Below, piece by piece: positions 32,772-43,000 of a DNA stretch of 64,000 nt. The notes beneath the pieces are model-generated. The model saw nothing but the letters and a program-made list of their open reading frames with translations, made no database searches and had not been told where the DNA came from. The stretch covers positions 3,609,126-3,673,125 of the forward strand of contig NW_006921532.1 in assembly GCF_000340215.1 (NCBI RefSeq), in the 5' to 3' direction. This DNA comes from Pseudocercospora fijiensis CIRAD86. Its lineage: Eukaryota; Ascomycota; Dothideomycetes; Mycosphaerellales; Mycosphaerellaceae. The stretch's first letter is position 1; every line of letters begins with the position of its first letter. The translations under genes were made by a program, and so were the position numbers.

Positions 32772-33718
32772 TTATATCTTTGCTTTGGCTTGGGTTCCGG
32801 TTCTGTTCCCGTGCACGTAGCTGATATTACGGAACGCCCTGCCCGCCTCACCGTACAGCTCATTGCGGAGCGCGGCGAATACACCCATCTTCGCTCGAGG
32901 CGCTAGTTTCCGGGCAAGATCTAGAGCTACATCGAGCATTTTCTCTGGCTCCGCTATTGCGTCGACAATACCGTCCTCAAATGCCTGCTGGCCTGTCCAC
33001 CTGTGGGCTTCAAGCAGCATTTTCCTGGCAACCTGGGGTCTTAGCTTCAGGCGTGGGAGGGCACCGATTCCAGGAAAATGCAGGCCAAGATTCACAGGCG
33101 GCATCGAGAAGAATCTGAGCAAGAGAACGCATAGGATCAGTAAACACATTGAACGTGAGGGAGTGTGGCATCGTCGTACCCTCTTTTGCTGTTCATCACG
33201 CGGTAGTCGTGACTAAGTGCGAATGGCCCAGCTCCTCCGAATGTATGTCCTGTGATAAGAGCAATCGTCGGATAAGGAAAATCTACAATGGTGGCCAACA
33301 GAGGATAGAATCCCTCCGAATTGGCGTAAGGGTTGCTGTCTGCTTCGTCCAATTCTAGACCCTGCGAGCGTTAGGAGCCTTCGTCAGCCTCGATTGGCCT
33401 AGTCATGACCAGGTTGATGAGCCTACTGTGCACCTAGATCGCCACGAACGTCGCGGTCAGTCCATGTTCAAATAAGTGAGATACTGCTCTGAGGCTAGGG
33501 TTTGAATACCAGAACTTCGCATCGTTTCCTTTTGTAATGATTGCTCCTTCTGCGTCTTCCCCTAAGATCTTGCGAACAGCGTTGTATGCACTGATGAGCT
33601 TTTGGGCGTATTGGCTGTTGATTCTGTTTTCTGGTGCTTTCCGCATGGTCAGGACGAATACGCTGCCCTCATAGCGTTCTAGGAGTAGATCTTTCTCGTT
33701 GATGATTGTTTCTGGCAT
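32772..33718 (-). CDS. Enoyl-CoA hydratase/isomerase (crotonase family) with a 7-nt microexon
   Basis: Four exons: 33718-33510, 33433-33427 (7 nt), 33361-33180, 33114-32772; 741 nt, 246 residues, exactly in frame. The microexon gtgcaca, flanked by CTAG and GTAGGC, joins KFW to GLELDE as KFWCTGLELDE, matching the conserved GNDAKFFCTGLDLDE of fungal relatives; leaving it out breaks the frame or adds a stop. Downstream come GHTFGGAGPFALSHDYRVM, the oxyanion-hole glycines, and SMPPVNLGLHFPGIG. The start MPETIINEKDLL at 33718 was chosen over an upstream Met at 33802 because homologous proteins begin here. It ends in Ala-Lys-Ile, a PTS1 variant known from Candida tropicalis, so peroxisomal targeting is plausible. 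A CCGAGG (reverse of the FarA/FarB core CCTCGG) lies at 33903-33908, about 185 bp upstream; one hexamer can be chance. Confidence 0.9.
33427..33433 (-). other. 7-nt microexon of the enoyl-CoA hydratase gene
   Basis: On the minus strand the exon gtgcaca is preceded by gatctag and followed by gtaggc. Intron 1 is 76 bp (33434-33509), intron 2 is 65 bp (33362-33426). It encodes the last base of a Trp codon plus Cys and Thr of the conserved F-x-C-T-G motif. Confidence 0.8.
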
Positions 33719-35926
33719 CTTGTCTAAAGAGGACTGGGTGTTCGAGTCTACCAATTCTGTTTGTTCGCTTGTACAGTGTAAAGATCTCGCAGTGATGTTC
33801 ACGGTGAGCTACAGGCTACGAGCGTTGATGCCGTCGGTAGCGTCGATGAGGTAGGCGGGAGCGCGGGAGGCGGGGCGGAGGGCGGGCGACGGCGAGCTAC
33901 TGCCGAGGCAGCTTGCGAAGACTATTATGACAAAAGTCGTTGCACATCGCCATGCCATGACTTCTTCGCCGCTCAGCTATTACAATACTTCGTCGACCCA
34001 ATTGCACCACCCCGTTGAGTGCAGAGGAGAGGGACTCACGTCCTTTCAAAAGGCCTGTAACGACCACGTGTGCTTGCTCTGCGGCGCTCCAGTGCCTACT
34101 TTTCACAAGCTTCTGCGACATCACGGGACATCTCGCCATATGCCTTACGCGATGCAGAAAGCAAGCGCAATGCAAGAACGGAGAAGCTCGATTATCGCTC
34201 CAACGAGAACTCGGGAGCCAGGCTCATGGCGCACGCGTCGATGCTCATACTAGCGGCCCGCATTGGATCCAGATTAGGCATTCGTCCTGTCGACAGGTCG
34301 GTCCAAGCCGCATATCAACCAGGATGTGAGGCCATGTCAATATTGCCAAGTGGGTACGAAAACCTCGACATGAATTGATTGGCGCTCGGGTTCACGCGAC
34401 AGACTGTGCTGCGCAAAGCCAGATGGAACACACCTCCTTATTCCGACCTCACTTGGTGTCTAAGTGCGAACGCCCTACGCCCTTATATACTTGCGGCGTC
34501 TGACTGAAGCCCGCCATCTGTCGCGGAGCGGAATGGATCTATCTCAGAGCCTAACTACCCCAAGATGACGAGCCCGGTGGATCATCCGGAGTCCGGCCTA
34601 CTGCACGAGGTTTTGCGTCGTTGTTTCACATTTCTACTCCTGCGCATATCCATAGGACTTGACTGGCATCCAGCCTGGTCTGCCATCATGATGTCACATC
34701 GGACTGGCATTACGGAACGATGAGGAGGTCAAGCGACGAGAACTCGGCTTGGTACCTGGGATGCAGCCAATCGAACAAGCGCTTCTCTACCGGAAACTGA
34801 ATATACTACCTAAGATCTCTACAGTAAGGGAACTTGCCTAGAGGTCTAGGTTATAGATTGCCTTTTAACTGAAAGCGGACACAAGCAGCTACTAGGACTC
34901 GCTTCTCTATCCAATTCCAGTCAAGTCGGGTCGACAGCAAGGATCAAGTGGATCTCTGAGGAAATCTGAAAGTTGACTGCATGGCCTTGAGACCCATGCG
35001 CACGCTAGACTCAAGCGCCTAGAGCGATGAACATGACCTCTCCTGGATAGATTCTCGTCACCAAATTGTCGACCCTCAGACTCGGGTAAGAATGTTCACG
35101 GGCACCTGGTCGAATTCTAGGAAATTTACAGCGTCTGAACACATCGGAGTGAAAGCACTAAATTCCCCAATCCTGGATTTCATGGTTCGAAACGAATCAG
35201 AAATCTCAATTCTACGAGCCGCTGGTGTCCACTTTCGTTCCGATGCGTCAAGACGCTGTATGCAGTGGTCGAATATCAGGATTCCACGATCGACACAACC
35301 CAAGGATGAGTTGAATGCTTGATCGTTGCCAATGATCTCCATCGCGCGACATCGGCACGGATTACCGCCTCTTGTGAAGGAGCTTGGTTGCTCGCGAACA
35401 TCACATCAGATGTGCCGACCAGGTCGTCTACTCTGTCTCCGACGCGATGCTAGATCAGAAAGCGGCTCGCCATCTGGAGTTCATGTTCCAAGCTAGATCG
35501 ACGGGAATAGCCTGAAACTCGCAACAAAGTCGCTGGCAGCACGGGCACTTCGCTCGTGTGGTCGATCAGTGGCACCATTCCATGCACGTTCAAGTAACAC
35601 AAGCATGGTTCGGGATACCGGTTGGTCTGACCAAGTCCTCGAGAGCAACAGACCGCGCAATCGAGCTTCTGGTGTCTATCTTTGGACCTCAACTTGTCTG
35701 TGAAAGTTCAACGGAGTGTCGATTCGCCGGCTAGGCGAGATTGACCTGTGTTGTGAAGAAAAATGTAGGGTCAATACAGCGAGGATTGCTCTCTAATCCT
35801 CGCTAGCTTAAGTATCTGGTGCGCTCTCGCTTCTCCACGCACAGTCTGAAATACATCGACTTATTCATTCATTCTATTATACACCCTTCCTGGTCTGCTT
35901 GTTGACAGGGCTAACAACCGACGATA
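33719..35926. other. 2.2-kb intergenic region with a G-rich block
   Basis: The first roughly 200 bp are the promoter of the enoyl-CoA hydratase gene and contain a G-rich plus-strand tract at 33857-33886. Farther right, frames of 60-108 codons on both strands have no recognisable domain. The part near 34790-34870 is AT-rich with few CpA, possibly an old repeat relic. The final 100 bp before 35927 should be the promoter of the second P450. No RNA gene recognised. Confidence 0.4.
33857..33886 (+). promoter_or_regulatory. Potential G-quadruplex tract upstream of the enoyl-CoA hydratase
   Basis: Five runs of three or four G within 30 bp (at 33857, 33865, 33872, 33880, 33884) with loops of 1-5 bases satisfy the usual G3+ quadruplex pattern. 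It lies on the template strand about 140 bp upstream of the start codon. Function is not shown. Confidence 0.45.
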
Positions 35927-38297
35927 ATGGCACTCATGGCTCTCGTCACTCTGGCACTGGCCGTCACGGCCATTTTAGTGGTAAAATACATTGAAGCATC
36001 GCGGCAAGAGAGAAGGTCCGCGACGAGGAAGCTTCCAGGCCCGAGAGGTTTGCCAACCTCGTTGCACAAGACCGCTGTTAAGTACTGACTATGGTCCAGG
36101 TCTACCGCTGATCGGAAATATCCATCAACTACCGAATAAGTGCAGCTGGCTCAAATTTCACGAGTGGGCCGTCAAGTACGGTCCCATCTATCAGGTCAAC
36201 CTCGCAGGCACAAATCACGTAAGCAGTCGAGTGCCTTGGATGCCACCAGGACGACGTATTAAGAACCAATGCTAAACTTTATCTTGTGGACGCTAGGTAT
36301 GGATCTCTCGCGACAAAGAAGCGCATGATCTTCTTTCGAAGCGCAGTGCCATATACTCTGATCGACCGTTCATTCCGGCATTGGAACATGACAATCGGAC
36401 ATCTGGACAATACCTGCCGCTCATGAGCAAGAATGCTCTCTGGTCTCGACAGCGCAGGTTCGCCAAGCAAATAATGGAAAGATCTCAGAAGGATGGTTTC
36501 TACTCCTACCCTGAGCTTGAAGCGATTCGTCTATTGTTCGAATTGATCAACGATCCTTCGGCATATAACACGTCGATGGAATCATTTGTCGCAAGGGTCA
36601 CAAGTCGACTGGCTTGGGGGACATCAGTGGGAGCGGACGAGCTTAAGCAACGTGCTCGTGAGTTGCTTATTGGTGTCTCTCCTACTGGTGCCCTTGGGAA
36701 CAAGCTACCAGCTGTGATGTCGCTTCCTGAGAGTCTCTCGCCCGCCAAAGCCTGGGAACATCGACGCGGCAGAACTGAGCGCAAGTTCTTCCAGACTATG
36801 CAAGATAACGTCCGTCATAGCCTGGACGCTACGGAGCAACTAAGAATGTCATGGACACGCATGTTTCTGGAGAACAAACGTTTGTGGGGCTTTTCAGACG
36901 ACCTGGAAGGCGCCTTTGCAGTAGGCATGCATGGAATTGCCGGCGCACTGACCATTGCGGCTCCCATGCAAAGCTTCTGCCTTGCCCTATGCCATTTTCC
37001 TCAGCATCAAGCAATGCTTCACGAGGAAGTCGATCGTGTGCTTGGAGACCGCTTACCCACCACAGCTGATATGCCGAAAATGCCAGTGCTTAGGGCATTC
37101 ATTCGAGAGACTCTACGCTGGCGTCCTCCCGTCCCAACTGGCATCCCTCACGCTCTGACCGACGATGATATTTACAAGGGCTATCATATCCCCAAGGGAT
37201 CAGTCATTCATCCTCTCGAATGGTCGATTTCTCGGGACCCAGAAGTGTTCCCGGATGCAGATACCTGGAATCCGCTCCGATGGCTCGACTCGGAATATCC
37301 TACATATCAAGAGCCGCTCACGCAATTTCCAACAATCACGCAGTATTCACAGTTCGGATACGGACGTCGCATCTGCCAAGGCATGGGAGTTGCTGAAGCT
37401 GATCTGTTCGTTGGGCTTGGCAGTGTCGCTTGGCTCTTCTCGATATCGAAGGAACAGGAACAGGAACCCGGCCCAGCTTGTGCTCGAAAGCAAGATACAG
37501 GTTCGGATGCCGAGACGGCTTCATCGACGAGTGACTCTTCGCCAACCCCATCCAAGCTTGCAAAGCTTGCCAACGACTCAGCCATCAGCCTTCATGACAT
37601 CGAAGCCCTTGGGAAGCAAACCACATCTTTGACCCGTCTGGATACTACAAACAAGCGAAACGGGGATCATGCACCACTCACACCAGGCAGCGAACCATTT
37701 TCAAGCAGCTCTGACACGATGTCATTGTTGGATTTTGGATCGGAGGTCGAAGACCTCGAACTTCAGCCCGTTGGAACACCATCCCACTACGCTGCGTTAT
37801 GGTCGAAAGCTGTACTGAGGCATCACTCGGTCGCCACGGAGACCACGCGGAGTCCCGCCACCGTTGCTTTCCCCTCCAACGTGCCAACTCCTGATGCAGA
37901 TTCCAATCAGGGGGCGACCGCTTCATCATCTATCCTCACAGGCTTATGGGCATTCGCATGCAAGTTCATTCCATTCAAAGGCCAGGCTACAGCCACTGCG
38001 ATCCCAGACGTCGACAATGACCCTACTCTCAACTTCTCCACCTTACTGATCGCGAAGCCTCTGCCTTTCAAATTCGACTTGCGTGTCCGGAACCAGGCGC
38101 GTGCTGAGCAGGTGACCAGAGCTTTCTTGGAGCAGAAGGAGAAAGGTGAATTTGAAGAAGAGAGAGTCTTCTGGAAGAATAATAACCAGGGTGATGCTGA
38201 AGTTGGGTAAGTTATCATCATAGAACGTCTTTTATGTGGCGTCGCCTAAGATCTTTCGCTGATGCTTGGTCACAGATGGGGTCAAGTCTTCATGTAA
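35927..38297 (+). CDS. Cytochrome P450 with a long insertion after the haem-binding helix
   Basis: Exons 35927-36047, 36100-36218, 36297-38206 and probably 38276-38297; 722 residues (without the last exon the frame stops at 38210, 717 residues). The N-terminal anchor MALMALVTLALAVTAILVV precedes KLPGPRGLPLIGNIHQLP. Further marks: ETLR (ExxR), NPLRW, and the haem loop FGYGRRICQG at 433-442 with Cys440. The I-helix reads AGALT, lacking the usual acidic residue before Thr. After helix L (GSVAWLFSISKE) an open, Ser/Thr-rich stretch of about 185 residues intervenes before LNFSTLLIAKPLPFKFDLRV, the normal C-terminal beta-sheet region. The proposed last intron has GTAAGT and CACAG and would end the protein GWGQVFM. 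Resemblance to O-methylsterigmatocystin-oxidoreductase-type P450s is from memory; substrate unknown; ER membrane. Confidence 0.85.
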
Positions 38298-39161
38298 CGA
38301 GGTAATTGACGAGTAGGAGCATGGGGCCTAGCTTTCGGTGCCTTGCACATTCGAGACTGTGGGTTTGTATGAATATGGGGTAGCTTGCTACGGGTTCGGC
38401 GAGGAATCTCGGAGGTTGGCATGAGCTTGGATAATTAATGATCAGAGGTCGTCGTATCCTGATCGTGACGAGGGGACTAATTTCGTTTTGTACCTATGTG
38501 GGAATCCCTGGATCCGATAGACGGCTCCAGTAATGTATTGTTGATATGCCTTTTCACATCACGACGAGCTTGCAACAGACAGAAATCATGGCTGATCCAA
38601 TGTAGAGAAAGTGAGACGTGGAATTTCGTGCAGGTCACCTAGTCTTTGGATTCCCTTGCGAGATCCAAGAAGCAGCCTTGTCGTCTGGCTCGACTGAGGC
38701 GTCGTTTTTGCTATCATTCATTTTACATGTCATTGCGTTGAGAAAACGCACACTGTGACTTCTCGAGAGTGCGCTCGTCTGCCAGTGTCGGTCCTGCTTG
38801 GTGGCTGATGGACTGCACTTTGCTGTGCCATTATTGCCTACCGCTCAGCCCAAGAGGCAGTAAAATAGCCTATTACAGTCGTTTCCAGGTCGGCAGCAGT
38901 CGTCCACTCGCAGTGACTACTCGTTGATCGGAAGGCTGCGATGCTCAAGTTCGTGTCGTTCATCTGCCCGCAACAGGGAAGCCGGGCATGCGCCAGAGTG
39001 TATCGTTCCGGTATGACTTCCCATTGCCTATAATCGATCCACTAGAGACGACCCTCCTGGCTTCCGGCGAAAATGGTGCAGCGGGTGGATGCGCACTTTC
39101 ATTGTGGGACCCAAAGCCTTGATAAGGATCGCACAGAAAGCATGCCATCTATGCTGTATGC
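38298..39161. other. Convergent spacer
   Basis: About 860 bp between the P450 (+) and the small membrane protein (-). No gene, repeat or RNA recognised. Confidence 0.45.
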
Positions 39162-39677
39162 CTACATGAGGAACTTGGGCGTAGGCTTTTTGGACGACTC
39201 AGGAGCCTCTGAAGACTCAGTGCGCGCTCGTATTTCTTCCCTCCGCCGCCTCTCTTCTGCTTTTTCAGCGCGCTTGGCTTCCTTCTTCGTGCGGCTCTCC
39301 AACAGCATGTCAGTATTCTCCAGCTCTTCCATAACCTGTGCCCACTCCTTCTCCTGCTCCGGATCGCCCGTGCCAAGCGCCTTTTTCACATCAAACTCCT
39401 CTCCATTGCGCACTCTGCTCACCACGCCGCGCAGCAGATCCAGCTTTGCATCGGTCTGACGTGAAAAGTTGAGCATCTCTCGCCGCAGCGAAATGATGTT
39501 GATGGCATTCGAGCCTACTACGATGCCAAGCACGAGTAAGATGATGCCTGCCCTCCGCTCTTCGGCGCCTACATCCCGTCTCCTCGCGCGTTCTGTGGCT
39601 TCTTCCTCGCTGGTGGATCTGCGCAAGAAGCGTGGCACCAGCGAGGTCCAGAAAGAAGTGGTCGCGATTCGGGGCAT
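39162..39677 (-). CDS. Small conserved fungal membrane protein (DUF5321-like)
   Basis: A single exon of 171 residues from ATG 39677. The N-terminus MPRIATTSFWTSLVPRFLRR is a conserved fungal pattern. One hydrophobic segment (AGIILLVLGIVVGSNAINII) is followed by LRREMLNFSRQTDAKLDLLR and VVSRVRNGEEFDVKKALGTG, then a charged Glu/Lys/Arg-rich coiled-coil-like tail. I recall such proteins under the name DUF5321, often predicted mitochondrial; the label is from memory. The basic, Arg-rich N-terminus could be a mitochondrial presequence and the single membrane segment fits an inner-membrane protein. An upstream in-frame extension exists, but 39677 matches the conserved start. It shares a 364-bp divergent promoter with separase. 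Confidence 0.75.
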   Translation of the reverse strand: MPRIATTSFWTSLVPRFLRRSTSEEEATERARRRDVGAEERRAGIILLVLGIVVGSNAINIISLRREMLNFSRQTDAKLDLLRGVVSRVRNGEEFDVKKALGTGDPEQEKEWAQVMEELENTDMLLESRTKKEAKRAEKAEERRRREEIRARTESSEAPESSKKPTPKFLM

Positions 39678-40041
39678 TCGATCTTCGGTTGATAGCAGGC
39701 TCGCCGTTGCTGTGTAGCTTCGTCGACTTGCCCTCCCATTTCGTGTCCGTGTCCATGCACTCGTGCCAACCTGCCGTACCATTCCATTCGGTCTCGACAA
39801 TGCCAGTGCCATAGTTCCTGTCGCGGACCGTGCGTGGTAGCCCCCGAGGGCAAGTCCTTCGTCTGGAATTGCACGCAGACGGGAGACGGTGGTGGATGGT
39901 TTTCAGCCGGCCCGGCCCGGATCGGTCGCCCTTGACAACGCGGCGCGGCTTTGCAAGACAGACGCGAACAGAATGCGTCTCCATCCATGTGCTGTCCTGC
40001 ACCAAGAGCTATGCTTCAGATGCTGTAGGCGGCTGGCTCTC
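39678..40041. promoter_or_regulatory. Bidirectional promoter region (membrane protein / separase)
   Basis: The 364 bp between divergent starts. The separase frame is open from 39889, but the first sensible ATG is 40042; an earlier in-frame ATG at about 39973 would add 23 residues of poor composition. Confidence 0.5.
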
Positions 40042-43000
40042 ATGGCGACGACCAACGACCTCGACCTGGCGAGAGGCGTGAAGGAGGCCGTGTCTGCTGG
40101 ACGTGCGACGTCTGCGACCGTGTCAACACTCCACACGCTGCTCGGCACGCCAGCACCGCCTCCCACATCAACATCTACATTGCCAAGTTCCACGCGGACC
40201 GCGAAGGCATCGAATGCGCCCAGAGCAACAAAAGCAGCCTCCCCGTCTGCTATCAGCAAGGCGACTGTTCACGTGCACGAGGATGCCTCGCAACTGCTGG
40301 GCCCCCAGGAACGATACGCGCTCGCCGCCGAAATCGTAAATATTTCCCTCCAGCTTCTCAGCGATGCCGCCAAATCGCCCCCGCCATCCTCGCCACCACC
40401 ATGTGCGGCCGACCGAGCTCTGCAGGTTCGTGCGGGCAATGCCACTCCTGTCACGCTCGCGAACCCGGAATCCAAGCACGATGAGCTACATTCTCCTGCA
40501 AAGCATCGAGCGCAGGGCCTGTCTGAAAAGGCCACCGATTGGACGGCGACAGCACAGTGCTCGAGGCTGGCCTTTGCTCACCTGCGTTCCGTCAATCCCG
40601 ACACGTTTGGCGTGAAAGACCTGCCAAGGCTGCAGCTGGAGAAGGGCATGCTAGCCCTGGCCGGCAAGTTGACTCTTCTCCATCTCGACAGCCTTGCCGC
40701 AAAGGAACTTTCCGCAGCAAAGAAGCGCTTCCTGCTTCTGCAGTCGGCACATCAGCGCACAGTCGATGCGTCCAGCAAGACTGCCGACAAGCACGGCTTG
40801 GCCAGCCTTCTTCAGGTCGACATTGATGCTCAAGCATTTCCGGAATTGCTGCCGTTGCTGATCACATACCATGCGAATGTGCTGAAAATAATGGCCAGGT
40901 CGCGCACGCCAGCCATAATCGAAGAAGCACTGCAATACCTGCAAATAGGCTCACCATCTTCACCATTTGAAACCATCGTGGCACAACAACGCGTCGACGG
41001 CGATCAGGGAAAGGCTGTCCGCCACTTGGGAAACTTGTATTGTGCTATCGTACGGCTGTGCCCGAGCGCCTCGAGCTCCAAAGACGATGTAGCATGCAGC
41101 CGCGCCAAAAGTCCTTCGCCATTGACCGCCTTTAAACTCCAATCTCTGGCTCTGCGCATACGTCAGGAGATGTGGAACATTGCTGGTCATAAGATAGATG
41201 TCGAGAAGGACCTTGCGGAGCCGTTCAGTAAAGCTTTGGGCACTTTCATGCGAAGGAGTTCCGCAGCTGCCGGCATCACAGAAGCATACAAGGTATGCAG
41301 TGATTCGCTTGTTGAACTTGGACTGGCAACACACAAGGAGACGAGTTCTGCCATGTCCGCAGTCTCGAGAGTCTTGTCAACACTTGCCGAACAAGCTGGC
41401 CTAATAGATCAGTCTCTTGCTCATGCAGACCAGGCGCTAGCCCAATGCTCAGGGCTCGGAAACCGCCACGCTCGATATCTTGCTGCCCTCACAAGGACTC
41501 TGTGCCTGCGTTCGCCTGAGTCATTGTCGAAGGGCGCTGCCTCTGACCTGGAGGTAATTGAGCAGGGCCTGTTACAAAGTCTCAGCGGCAGCGGGACTGA
41601 TTACGAGATGCTTCTGACGGAGCTCGACCACCTCATTTCGTCAAGGCCGAAGGGTTGCAATGAAGAAGTGCGACACAGACTACAATCCTTGGGGAGGGCG
41701 GCCGGCGCATTTGCATCCCGTTTTGCGAAGTGTTGTCCGGGAAAGCAGACAAAGACTGTGACAGACCTGTTGGCGCTCGCACTCTACCATAGCAAAAGCA
41801 ACGAGGAACTGGTCTCCTGGACGAGCCAAGACACTATCAAAGCTCTTTTACAATCTGGTGCTCTCACGATTGTTTGCGAAAATGCTACCACTCAGCCCGC
41901 GTCACGAGCATGGTCATCAACCACGGCTGTTCTAGCGTTAAGCAGAGCTCTCAAGGGTTTCGTGCTCAGATCACTCGCCTCTGGTTCTGCAAAGGAGAGC
42001 TCTATGCTTTTCGATGAGGATCATCTTTCCCCAGACGAACGTGGAATCTTGCTCGAATGGCAATTGCGATGCGCCATCGACGTGGCACAGAAGCCGAAAT
42101 ATCATGAGGCTCTTGCAAAGCTGATACCAAGCGCTTTGAGAGAGTTGAGCCAGGTCTACACATGCGCCACTTTTCCAATACGCCGGGCAAGGATCGCCGC
42201 TCTGGCTCTGCGTGTTCACGAGCAACATCCTGGCCTTCTTGCTCCCCATGCCCTTCAGGTGTTCAAGAACGCGGAGCTTTTCGACGAAGATTCTTTGGCA
42301 AGTGATCAGGGATTGCAGTCCTATGCTTTAGATGTCAAGACCTCGATAGCAGTGTCGCAAGCCCTGCGTCAAGGTCAAAAGTCCAGCTGTACCCTGAAGA
42401 GTCATTTGGCGACATGGCAGACGTTGATCGATGGGGCGCGAGATGCGAAGACCCTAGAAAAGTCCGTTGAATGTCCTACGACTCTGCTGGCTCAGCTCAT
42501 CGCTGTGTACGACTACTTTGGCATGCTTGCAGACGACGAGGCAAGATTGCCAGTTGCCAGAATGATATCGCAGATCGAACTGTTGTGGGGTGCAGATGGT
42601 ACCAGGTGGCTCAATAGTCTTGTTCGCTCGGCGTCTGCCTACCTCTACCTGGGATACGCTGAAAAAGCGGGCGAGATTTTCGAAACCGCTAGCAAAGCGG
42701 TTGAAGGACACGAGACATTGGAACTGGAAGCTCTCGAGTTTCAAATCCATCGAGCTGAATATCTCTTGGCCATCGATAAGTTGGGAGACTGTCAAGCCGC
42801 GCTACAGACTGCTGCGCAGGCTCGAGAAATCTTGCAGCCCAAGAAGATTCGACAACAGCAGAGCACGGCCTACAGATTACTCCATGTCCGAGCGTGGCTT
42901 CTCCGATCAAAGTACTTACTTGCTAATGGAAATGCGAGTGGCGCTCTCAGTAGTGCAAAGCATGCCGTGAAGGTAGTCAACGGAATCTGGGCAGCTCTCG

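Noticed and set aside
26298..38297. A complete secondary-metabolite gene cluster
   Set aside because: No polyketide synthase, NRPS, terpene cyclase or cluster-type Zn2Cys6 factor is present; the acyl enzymes fit general beta-oxidation as well. Kept only as a possibility in the PTS1 finding.
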